A stretch of 41,539 bases of DNA. It comes from JAZDFC01 sp043808235. GTDB lineage: Bacteria > Bacteroidota > Ignavibacteria > Ignavibacteriales > Melioribacteraceae. The stretch's first letter is position 1. Each line of letters starts with the position of its first letter. Under the pieces are notes generated by a model. The model did not search any database. It saw only the letters and a program-made list of their open reading frames with translations, and was not told the origin of the DNA. The stretch covers positions 1-41,539 of the forward strand of contig JAZDFC010000076.1 of assembly GCA_043808235.1 (NCBI GenBank), given 5' to 3'. The position numbers and the translations under genes were made by a program. Positions 24,999 to 31,108 of the stretch are shown here, one piece after another.

Positions 24999-26150
24999 AT
25001 GAAAATATGGATTCTGCTTTTATCAATCACTGTATTTTATTCAAGCGCTATTGCGCAAGTCGATATTTTTAATGAGGATGATTCCTCTAAAGTTGTATGT
25101 AATCATCGGAGTATTGATTTGGGATTCGATGGCAATGGAATCAGCTTCGGCAACTCAGAAAACTTTAATGGCTTACGGCTAAACTTTATAGATTGCGGAG
25201 TCGGTGAGATTAATGGAATCAATATTACTTTATGGAAACCGAAAGAGAGTACGGGTTCATCCGTAAATGGAATTTCGCTTGGTCTCGCTCCATACGCCGA
25301 CCATTTGAATGGACTAAACATAGGGTTAGCTGCTATTATCGGTGGACAGGAAACGAATGGAATTAATATTGGAGGACTCGCGTGTATTTCAAATGGACAA
25401 ATGACAGGTATTAATTTCGGCGGACTTGCTATCGTTAGCAACGGTGATATGATTGGAATAAATACCGGCGGATTAGCGTGTGTTTCAAATGGCGACATGA
25501 CAGGGATAAATCACGGCAATTTAGCCCTTGTTTCAAACGGGGATATGGTTGGAATAAATTTCGGCGGACTTGCATGCGTATCAAATGGCGATATGAGCGG
25601 AATTAGTTTTAGCGGATTAGCACTTGTTTCCAACCAGGATCTTACAGGAGTAAATACAAGCGGATTAGCATTAGTAAGCAACGGTACAATGACAGGTGTT
25701 AACACTGCCGGTTTAGCTCTTGTATCAAACAATGAGATGGTTGGAATTAATACAAGCGGTCTTGCGCTCGTTTCGGGTGATAATATTACCGGAGTTAATA
25801 CTGCCGGTGTTGCTATCGTTTCAGCAAATGAACTTGTCGGATGCAGCATTTCCGCAATTGCTCTTGTTGCTGCCGAAAGAATTACAGGATTCAATGTTAC
25901 CGGATATAAAATACAAACAAAAGATTTGACAGGATTTAATTGCACCGTTGGATGGACGAAAGTACAGAATCTTACCGGCGTTTCAATATCTTGTTATCAT
26001 CAAGTAATGAATGAACAAACCGGGTTGGCAATTGGAATTTTCAATACTGCCGAAGTATTAAACGGAGTGCAAATCGGTTTGTTAAATATCGCAAAGAACA
26101 ACGAAGGGATTTTCAAAATACTTCCATTCATCAACATGCATTTTGATTAA
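24999..26150 (+). CDS. Secreted 16-residue-repeat protein (LA_2272-like surface repeats)
   Basis: A 383-residue protein starting at ATG 24999 with GGGAG upstream; an earlier GTG at 24957 would put 14 extra residues before a clean signal peptide (MKIWILLLSITVFYSSAIAQ). Residues about 115-310 consist of twelve tandem 16-residue repeats of the form GGLA-[CLI]-VSNGDMTGIN-[TF], gradually degenerating at the end. They are flanked by looser repeats of the same kind (NGISLGLAPYADHLNGLNIG, NGVQIGLLNIAKN). The regular G-L-A-V-S and G-I-N strands predict a beta-solenoid. The pattern resembles the LA_2272 surface repeat family. No T9SS domain is present, so it may stay in the periplasm or outer membrane. 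Confidence 0.8.
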   Translation: MKIWILLLSITVFYSSAIAQVDIFNEDDSSKVVCNHRSIDLGFDGNGISFGNSENFNGLRLNFIDCGVGEINGINITLWKPKESTGSSVNGISLGLAPYADHLNGLNIGLAAIIGGQETNGINIGGLACISNGQMTGINFGGLAIVSNGDMIGINTGGLACVSNGDMTGINHGNLALVSNGDMVGINFGGLACVSNGDMSGISFSGLALVSNQDLTGVNTSGLALVSNGTMTGVNTAGLALVSNNEMVGINTSGLALVSGDNITGVNTAGVAIVSANELVGCSISAIALVAAERITGFNVTGYKIQTKDLTGFNCTVGWTKVQNLTGVSISCYHQVMNEQTGLAIGIFNTAEVLNGVQIGLLNIAKNNEGIFKILPFINMHFD

Positions 26151-26157
26151 TTTGATT

Positions 26158-26191
26158 ATTGTAGAGACGGGATATATCCCGTCTCTACAAT
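26158..26191. repeat. Perfect 34-bp palindrome (GTAGAGAC family), intergenic
   Basis: The 28-bp palindrome extended by ATT on the left and AAT on the right gives a perfect 34-bp palindrome, 7 bp after the stop codon of the 16-residue-repeat gene. As RNA it would form a strong hairpin and could work as a 3' end for that transcript. Confidence 0.95.
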
Positions 26192-26234
26192 CTTGATATA
26201 TCAACAAATCATAAGCAGTTGCGGAATTGTGCAC

Positions 26235-26262
26235 CTTGAGACGGGATATATCCCGTCTCTAC
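26235..26262. repeat. 28-bp palindrome copy with two arm mismatches, intergenic
   Basis: Left arm CTTGAGAC in place of GTAGAGAC; the inner 22 bp (26238-26259) is a perfect palindrome and the right arm GTCTCTAC is intact. The following bases ACAATCTT match those after the first intergenic copy, so flanking sequence is shared too. Confidence 0.9.
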
Positions 26263-26270
26263 AATCTTTT

Positions 26271-26314
26271 AATCCCCTCTTGAGGGAGGTGTCAACGGAG
26301 TTGACGGGGTGTGT
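26271..26314. repeat. AGGGGTGTGT-type compound element, half copy
   Basis: AATCCCCTCTTGAGGGAGG, then the hairpin GTCAAC-GGA-GTTGAC, then GGGGTGTGT. This has the order of the right half of the element inside the GH18 gene (15495-15563), with a different side hairpin. Confidence 0.75.
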
Positions 26315-26347
26315 TTCCTCTCATGTTCATCAATCCATTTTTCTTTT

Positions 26348-26401
26348 GTAAAACTTATAACAATTTTGAAATACAATATTTCTTTTTGTAAATGTACTTT
26401 T
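26348..26401 (+). repeat. 54-bp direct repeat, first copy
   Basis: An AT-rich 54-bp sequence (GTAAAACTTATAACAATTT ... TGTAAATGTACTTTT) repeated at 26626-26679 with two differences. The second copy abuts the left end of the IS256 element. The 224 bp between the copies carry palindromic repeats. Confidence 0.9.
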
Positions 26402-26405
26402 AGTT

Positions 26406-26509
26406 ACCCACCCCTAAATCCCCTCCGTAGGAGGGGACTTTTAAAGCGCGTCGTCCCCTCTAAAAAGATAGCTTGTCCCGATGCTTTTTATCGGGGGGCG
26501 AGGGGTGTG
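26406..26509. repeat. AGGGGTGTGT-type compound element, long form
   Basis: Outer arms ACCCACCCCT and AGGGGTGTGT, inner palindrome TCCCCTCC-GTA-GGAGGGGA, and side hairpin CCCGAT-(GCTTTTT)-ATCGGG. This is a 104-bp relative of the 69-bp element inside the GH18 gene. Confidence 0.8.
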
Positions 26510-26569
26510 TAAGATTTAGGTAGTAACGAAAAATAAAAGTAAATATCAATCAATCTTTCCACGAGCCTT

Positions 26570-26617
26570 AAACCTCGGAGGTTTTCGTCACTCAAAAAGG
26601 TTAAACCTCGGAGGTTT
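26570..26617. repeat. Paired AAACCTCGGAGGTTT palindromes, intergenic
   Basis: Two identical 15-base palindromes (26570-26584 and 26603-26617) 33 bp apart, the same pair arrangement as the in-frame copy at 2249-2299. Confidence 0.9.
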
Positions 26618-26625
26618 GGCTGCAA

Positions 26626-26679
26626 GTAAAACTTATAACAATTTCGAAATAAAATATTTCTTTTTGTAAATGTACTTTT
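26626..26679 (+). repeat. 54-bp direct repeat, second copy
   Basis: Second copy of the repeat at 26348-26401; it ends exactly where the IS256 left inverted repeat begins (26680), so the IS either inserted at its right edge or marks a rearrangement point. Confidence 0.9.
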
Positions 26680-26719
26680 GGGAGTGTAAATAATTTTGTG
26701 TAAATGGTTAAAGTAGAAA

Positions 26720-26766
26720 GAGAGGCTAAGCTCCGTTTCGCTACGCTCCACTCCGCTTAGCCTCTC
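26720..26766. promoter_or_regulatory. 12-bp-stem hairpin upstream of the IS256 transposase
   Basis: GAGAGGCTAAGC (26720-26731) pairs perfectly with GCTTAGCCTCTC (26755-26766). It lies between the left inverted repeat and the transposase ATG. Such hairpins in insertion sequences can hide the start site from read-through transcripts; that role is inferred here. Confidence 0.55.
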
Positions 26767-26832
26767 GAAAATCGCGCTTGCATTAGGCGAAAATATTTAA
26801 CAAATTCTTTAACCATTATAAGGATTTACACA

Positions 26833-28059
26833 ATGGAACTAACCGAAGAAATGATCGAGCAACTCAAAGCAGATCTCAAGAAAGCGAAGACCTACCAAGA
26901 CCTGATGGGAGAAAACGGAGCCATCAAGAAAATTATCAAATTGTCTCTCGAAGGAATGCTTGACGCTGAACTAACCGAACACCTTGGTTACGAAAAATAT
27001 TCGCCATTAGGAAAAAACAACGGCAATGCCCGCAATGGCAAATCACACAAAACACTTAGAAACGATAACGGAGAAATTGACCTTGCCGTCCCACGTGACC
27101 GTAATGGTTTATTCGATCCAATAGTTATCAAAAAATATGAACGTACACTTGGACCGATTGAGGATAAAATCATATCGATGTACGCAAAGGGAATGACAGT
27201 AAGAGATATACAATCTCACATCCACGAGATTTACGGAATGGACATTAGCCCAACCCTTGTTTCCAATATAACAGATAAAATAATCGACCTGGCAAAAGAG
27301 TGGCATAACCGTCCGCTTGAAAAACTTTACCCCATAGTGTTTTTTGACGCCATCCACTATAAGGTTATAGATAGTGGAAAAGTTGTAAATAAAGCAGCCT
27401 ACACGTGTTTATCGCTCGATACTGATGGAAGAAAAGACTTACTCGGTCTCTGGGTAAGTGAGGCCGAGGGTGCGAATTTCTGGTTGACTGTTTTAACTGA
27501 ATTAAAAAATCGAGGGGTTCAGGACATACTCATTGCCTGTGTTGATGGACTGAAAGGTTTTCCTGAAGCAATTAACACAGTATTTCCGAAAACTGAAATC
27601 CAGCTTTGCATCATTCACTTAATCAGAAATACTCTAAAATACATTGCCAGTAAAGACCAAAAAAAGTTCATGCAAGAATTGAAAACTGTTTACTCTGCTC
27701 CAACGGAGGAAGCTGCTCTGATTGCTCTTGATAAACTTGAAGAAGCATGGAGTAAAAAATATTCTCTGGCTCTTAAGACATGGAGGAACAACTGGGTACA
27801 TGCTTCAACTTTTTTCAAGTACCCGGATGAAATCAGAAAAATTATTTATACGACCAACGCCGTTGAAGCTGTGCACCGCCAGTTTAGAAAAGTCACAAAA
27901 TCAAAATCACTTTTTCCCAATGATGATGCTCTTAAAAAAATGTTATTCCTTGCTTACAGAGATTTATCAAAAAAGTGGACTATGCAAATTCAAAACTGGG
28001 CTGTTGTTCTTTCCCATTTATCTGTTATTTTTGAGGAGAGATTAAATGTTGTTCTTTAA
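26833..28059 (+). CDS. IS256-family transposase, intact
   Basis: A 408-residue mutator-type (IS256/MULE) DDE transposase of usual family length. Catalytic residues: Asp172 in FFDAIHYKV, Asp238 in IACVDGLKGFPEAI, and Glu345 in TTNAVEAVHRQFRK. The Cys/His context LCIIHLIRNTLKYI (about 258-271) and the N-terminal helical DNA-binding part (GNARNGKSHKTL) are typical. Start ATG 26833 has AAGG about 10 bases upstream. There are no frameshifts or stops, and the 3' end is identical to the copy at the window start, so the element may still be active. Confidence 0.97.
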   Translation: MELTEEMIEQLKADLKKAKTYQDLMGENGAIKKIIKLSLEGMLDAELTEHLGYEKYSPLGKNNGNARNGKSHKTLRNDNGEIDLAVPRDRNGLFDPIVIKKYERTLGPIEDKIISMYAKGMTVRDIQSHIHEIYGMDISPTLVSNITDKIIDLAKEWHNRPLEKLYPIVFFDAIHYKVIDSGKVVNKAAYTCLSLDTDGRKDLLGLWVSEAEGANFWLTVLTELKNRGVQDILIACVDGLKGFPEAINTVFPKTEIQLCIIHLIRNTLKYIASKDQKKFMQELKTVYSAPTEEAALIALDKLEEAWSKKYSLALKTWRNNWVHASTFFKYPDEIRKIIYTTNAVEAVHRQFRKVTKSKSLFPNDDALKKMLFLAYRDLSKKWTMQIQNWAVVLSHLSVIFEERLNVVL

Positions 28060-28096
28060 CTGCTTTTCCCATTTACACAAATATCTTTACAGACTC

Positions 28097-28275
28097 GATA
28101 CTGATAAATCTTTCGTTGAAGAAGATTATTGATGTTATCTGGATTATTCAAGATGCAAAAATCTTTGATTCTGTTACCAACAAAATTTTTATTATTCTCT
28201 CTGAAGTTAACAAACAATCAAAAATAATAATCAATAAACTGGATAAATCCTTGTCATACTAATTGGCACAAGTCA
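28097..28275 (+). pseudogene. IS1634-like transposase remnant, C-terminal tail
   Basis: Codons 28101-28262 (CTG ... TAA) encode a 53-residue transposase tail (LSLKKIIDVIWIIQDAKIF ... KLDKSLSY). The same 179 bp recur in inverted orientation at 40981-41159 with few differences, ending at the element boundary (TGACTTGTGCC on the plus strand there). The upstream part of this copy is missing, replaced by the IS256 right end. Confidence 0.8.
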
Positions 28276-28350
28276 GGAAATAATATAAAAGCCGTTCCCT
28301 CTTCAAACCTTTCCGAATTTCTACAAAAACATTTGTGATCAGCTTTAATT

Positions 28351-28386
28351 ATTAATTGGGGCGGTAAATTCATCGCCCCAATTAAT
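28351..28386. terminator. Strong 13-bp hairpin after the Cys-rich protein gene
   Basis: ATTAATTGGGGCG (28351-28363) and CGCCCCAATTAAT (28374-28386) form a perfect 13-bp stem with a 10-base loop, 22 bp beyond the stop of the minus-strand gene 28409-28885. The base of the stem is A/T-rich, with no long T-run. Best read as the terminator of that gene. Confidence 0.65.
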
Positions 28387-28408
28387 TCGGTTCTATATAT
28401 ATTTTACT

Positions 28409-28885
28409 TTATTTCTTTTCTTTTTCGCAGCTGCCTTCTTTCAAGCTCTCTTTGCAAGATGATTTATCCTGACTGCATTTAGCTTCGGATTTTTCTTTAG
28501 AGCAGTCTTTGCTTTCATGCTTGTCTTTGCAGCATTCTTTCTGACAATCTTTTTTGCATCCGGATTTTTCTTTTGAACAGTCTTTGTGCTCATTTTTTTT
28601 ACAGCATTCCTTACCTTCTGCCTGGCATTTCTTTTCACAATTTGCCTTTACCTCTTTTACTGTATATTCTTTTGTGTCCATTTCGCATTTTGAACATTTA
28701 CCTTTTTCATCCGAAGGACCTTCACAGAACATCGGGCATTGGAATAATTTACCGTCACCGTTTTTATCAAGCGTTTCTATTTTACAAGTCCTTTCTTCTT
28801 TACAGCAATTCTGTGCATATGATGAACCGGCAAAGACGAATAGAACCATGGTTAAAGCGATTATTAAAAATTTATGTTTTGTCAT
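28409..28885 (-). CDS. Secreted Cys/Lys-rich protein with heavy-metal-binding-like motif
   Basis: A 158-residue protein starting at ATG 28883-28885 with AGGAG 7 bases upstream. Signal peptide is 1-24 (ending SYAQ). Residues about 47-72 (FQCPMFCEGPSDEKGKCSKC, then EMD) resemble the short heavy-metal-binding domain YxCPMH...GKCPxCGM of copper/silver export proteins. The rest (about 80-158) is a repetitive Cys/Lys/Glu region with CC and C-x3-C pairs (CEKKCQAEGKECCKK, DCQKECCKDK), metallothionein-like. It probably binds metal ions in the periplasm or outside. It lies divergently upstream of the cytochrome operon, next to a second Cys-rich protein. Confidence 0.78.
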   Translation of the reverse strand: MTKHKFLIIALTMVLFVFAGSSYAQNCCKEERTCKIETLDKNGDGKLFQCPMFCEGPSDEKGKCSKCEMDTKEYTVKEVKANCEKKCQAEGKECCKKNEHKDCSKEKSGCKKDCQKECCKDKHESKDCSKEKSEAKCSQDKSSCKESLKEGSCEKEKK

Positions 28886-29033
28886 GATGAACTCCTGATA
28901 TATGTTTTATAAAATATTGGCTAAAATTTATTTTTGAGAAATATTTATTAATCCGGAGCAATGAATACCTTCATTCCGATATTGGAATTGCGGGATAAAT
29001 AAATAATGATGTTAAAGTTTCGGATAGTGTTGT

Positions 29034-29498
29034 CTAAATTAGCAACATTCCGGTAACAAGAAAAATTGGAACCTCTTTTAATGATTTACCGGAATTAATG
29101 TCTGTGTATGGATTTGATGATTGAAAGGTGAGTAAAGAAGGCTCGATGATACAAATACATGATAATTCATACTTATATGTGTTGTTTTGAGTTACTGCAA
29201 CTTCGTTATTATTTTGAATCCACGTGTGCTCACAGTTACATCTCGAAAATTCAAATTGGTTTTGGGTTTTATCACCCGGACATTTTGAAAATTCGATTTT
29301 CTTTTCCATTTCACAGCACGAATGAGTCTTTTTTGACCGTTTTACATGACAGCATTCTCTACCCTGAATTAATAAAGCGCTCCCGGATAGATAAAAGGTA
29401 AAAACACCAAGAAGAAAAAAATAACCTATTTTGTTTTTTATTATCAAAAAGAACCTGGAAAAGAATAAATTTATAAACAAAGCGGGCAAAAAATACAA
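29034..29498 (-). CDS. Cys-rich membrane or secreted protein, function unknown
   Basis: The frame is open for 154 codons and contains no N-terminal ATG. TTG at 29498 starts it, but TTG at 29447 (residue 18, AGG just upstream) gives a clean signal or anchor IIKNKIGYFFLLGVFTFYLSG. After this come CC pairs (GRECCHVKRSKKTHSCCEMEKK, SKCPGDK, RCNCEHTW) suited to metal or redox chemistry, then LSCICIIEPSLLTFQ. Small proteins with this CC...CC...CxCxHxW pattern are known to me only as hypothetical. It lies 148 bp upstream of the metal-binding-like gene on the same strand and divergent to the cytochrome operon. Confidence 0.6.
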   Translation of the reverse strand: MYFLPALFINLFFSRFFLIIKNKIGYFFLLGVFTFYLSGSALLIQGRECCHVKRSKKTHSCCEMEKKIEFSKCPGDKTQNQFEFSRCNCEHTWIQNNNEVAVTQNNTYKYELSCICIIEPSLLTFQSSNPYTDINSGKSLKEVPIFLVTGMLLI

Positions 29499-29622
29499 AT
29501 TATCTTATTCTGGTGCAATGTAAAATTTTATACTATAAAAGAGTTTTAAATAAACCGAAAAAAAAATATCTTTTCGAAGCCTTTTATGAACTTTAATAAT
29601 TCCGGCACTTAGGGATAAATTG

Positions 29623-30498
29623 ATGACGAAAACCCAACACCGTATCTACACAGGATTTTTTGTATTTTTTACCATATTAACGACAGTATTCCTTTCTATC
29701 CGAGGATATTCGTATTACTTGACTTCGGTTGAAGATAAATTTTTCCATCCGTTTCATACATTACTAAAACCAAGCGGGATTTGGGGGCATGGTCTCGGAA
29801 TAATCGGCTCTTTGATGATGCTTTCCGGTGTTATTATTTACATGGTGCGGAAAAGATATAAAAAATTTGTTAGGATAGGATTTCTCAAACATTGGCTCGA
29901 ATTACATATTTTTCTGTGCACACTCGGACCGATATTAGTACTATTTCATACTTCTTTTAAATTCGGCGGGATTGTATCGGTAAGTTTTTGGAGTATGGTT
30001 GCCGTTGTATTAAGCGGAATAGCAGGGCGTTTTATTTACGTACAAATCCCGAGAAATATTCAAGGACAGGAATACAAACTTGACGAGCTGGATGAGCAGA
30101 ACAAATCTTACACGAGGAAGTTAAAGAACCTGTTCTCGCTGGATGAATCGAGAATAAATTTATTTGAAAAATCTGTAGTTGCAGCATCATTGCGGGAGTT
30201 CGGATTCTTTGATAGTCTTAAACATATTTACCAATCGCATGCATCGAATAAAGTCAAATTAAAATCACTGGAAGATGAGTTGATTAATAAAGACGTATCA
30301 AAGGAAAACAGAAAAGACATTTTAAAATTGATGAAAAACAAACTGGTTCTAATACGAAAAATAGAGCTGCTTCGTTCAATGCAAAAGTTATTCAAATACT
30401 GGCATGTTGCACATTTACCCTTTGCCGCAATTATGTTATTTATTATGTTAGTGCATGTAGCGGTAACAATTGTTTTTGGTTATAAATGGATATTCTAA
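29623..30498 (+). CDS. Multi-helix membrane protein, probable b-type cytochrome
   Basis: A 291-residue protein starting at ATG 29623 with AGGG upstream (a TTG precedes it directly). About five membrane helices: residues 8-30, 52-75 (GHGLGIIGSLMML), 88-110 (LKHWLELHIFLCTLGPILVLFH), 115-138 and 262-285 (WHVAHLPFAAIMLFIMLVHVAV). A charged cytoplasmic region of about 120 residues lies before the last helix. Histidines in helices 2, 3 and 5 are spaced as expected for haem b ligands. As first gene of the operon leading to two multihaem cytochromes, it is the likely inner-membrane electron entry point (quinol or flavoprotein). It is distantly like ferric-reductase-type or Ni/Fe-hydrogenase cytochrome b proteins, but no family is certain. 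Confidence 0.7.
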   Translation: MTKTQHRIYTGFFVFFTILTTVFLSIRGYSYYLTSVEDKFFHPFHTLLKPSGIWGHGLGIIGSLMMLSGVIIYMVRKRYKKFVRIGFLKHWLELHIFLCTLGPILVLFHTSFKFGGIVSVSFWSMVAVVLSGIAGRFIYVQIPRNIQGQEYKLDELDEQNKSYTRKLKNLFSLDESRINLFEKSVVAASLREFGFFDSLKHIYQSHASNKVKLKSLEDELINKDVSKENRKDILKLMKNKLVLIRKIELLRSMQKLFKYWHVAHLPFAAIMLFIMLVHVAVTIVFGYKWIF

Positions 30499-30508
30499 AG
30501 GAGATAAA

Positions 30509-31108
30509 ATGAAAATCAAACCACTTTACATATATATCACCGGATTCATATTAATTATAGTCTTGCTTGTTGTATTCACTTCGGGAGGTGATAAACCGGT
30601 CGATGGAAAAACTGCGATGGAAAAACAAATGCCGGATGATGATGTTCACAAAGGGATGAATATGGACGGAAATGACCAGCCTTCAAAGTCCAATGTTATC
30701 GAAGCCGCAAGGCAGAGGATGGATTCGCTTAGACTTGAGTTTGAAAAAAATCCGGATGATACTGTAACCGTAAAACGATACGCGGAGATGCTCTCTGCGG
30801 GTCATCAGCCGGATAAAGCGCTTGAACTGCTCCAATCAATCCTAAAAAAAGATTCGAAAAGGGTGGACATCCTTCTTGCGGTAACTTTCGTTTATTATAA
30901 TCAGCGTGATTTTCAGAAAGCAGAAGAATACACAAATAAAGTTCTGGCAATTGACAAAAATCATCACGAAGCGAATTATAACCTCGGAGCAATTGCAGCC
31001 GCAAAAGGTGAAAATGACCGGGCTAAAAGAATATGGCAGGATGTAATTAAAAAATATCCCGGTACTGATGTAGCCAAACTTGCGGAGTCATCATTACAGC
31101 AGTTATAA
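30509..31108 (+). CDS. Membrane-anchored TPR protein
   Basis: A 199-residue protein starting at ATG 30509 with the strong site AAAGGAGATAAA; a longer frame upstream overlaps the previous gene and is not used. One membrane helix (about 5-26) is followed by a Met/Asp-rich linker (MPDDDVHKGMNMDGND) and about three TPR units (about 65-195, with RYAEMLSAGHQPDKALELLQ, VTFVYYNQRDFQKAEEYTNK, NYNLGAIAAAKGENDRAKRI). It resembles the NrfG/CcmH type TPR domains that hold apocytochromes during haem attachment. A role in assembling or docking the multihaem cytochromes is inferred from context. Confidence 0.85.
   Translation: MKIKPLYIYITGFILIIVLLVVFTSGGDKPVDGKTAMEKQMPDDDVHKGMNMDGNDQPSKSNVIEAARQRMDSLRLEFEKNPDDTVTVKRYAEMLSAGHQPDKALELLQSILKKDSKRVDILLAVTFVYYNQRDFQKAEEYTNKVLAIDKNHHEANYNLGAIAAAKGENDRAKRIWQDVIKKYPGTDVAKLAESSLQQL

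Larger units (their letters stand above)
26151..26679. repeat. Gene-free block packed with palindromic repeats
   Basis: About 530 bp with no credible gene. In order it holds: two GTAGAGAC palindromes (26158-26191, 26235-26262), two AGGGGTGTGT compound elements (26271-26314, 26406-26509), a 54-bp direct repeat (26348-26401 and 26626-26679), and two AAACCTCGGAGGTTT palindromes (26570-26584, 26603-26617). All three palindrome families also occur in frame inside T9SS protein genes of this window. Confidence 0.9.
26680..28096 (+). mobile_element. Complete IS256-family insertion sequence
   Basis: A 1417-bp element. The left end GGGAGTGTAAATAATTTTGT and the right end (reverse complement GAGTCTGTAAAGATATTTGT) align as imperfect inverted repeats of about 28 bp, sharing TTTGTGTAAATGG. 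It carries one intact transposase gene. No 8-9 bp target duplication is visible: the left flank is TGTACTTTT and the right flank GATACTGAT. The right flank is a piece of an IS1634-like element whose other half is not on the left side, so the locus has been rearranged since insertion. Confidence 0.9.

Noticed and set aside
25103..25945. Two long minus-strand frames opposite the 16-residue-repeat gene
   Set aside because: Open only because the repeated codons of the real gene read as Pro/Ile/Ser-rich repeats on the other strand.
26151..26679. CRISPR array
   Set aside because: Repeats are palindromic, of three unrelated families and irregularly spaced, with no cas genes.
26488..26751. 87-residue minus-strand frame upstream of IS256
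   Set aside because: Runs through palindromic repeats and the IS left end; no coding signs.
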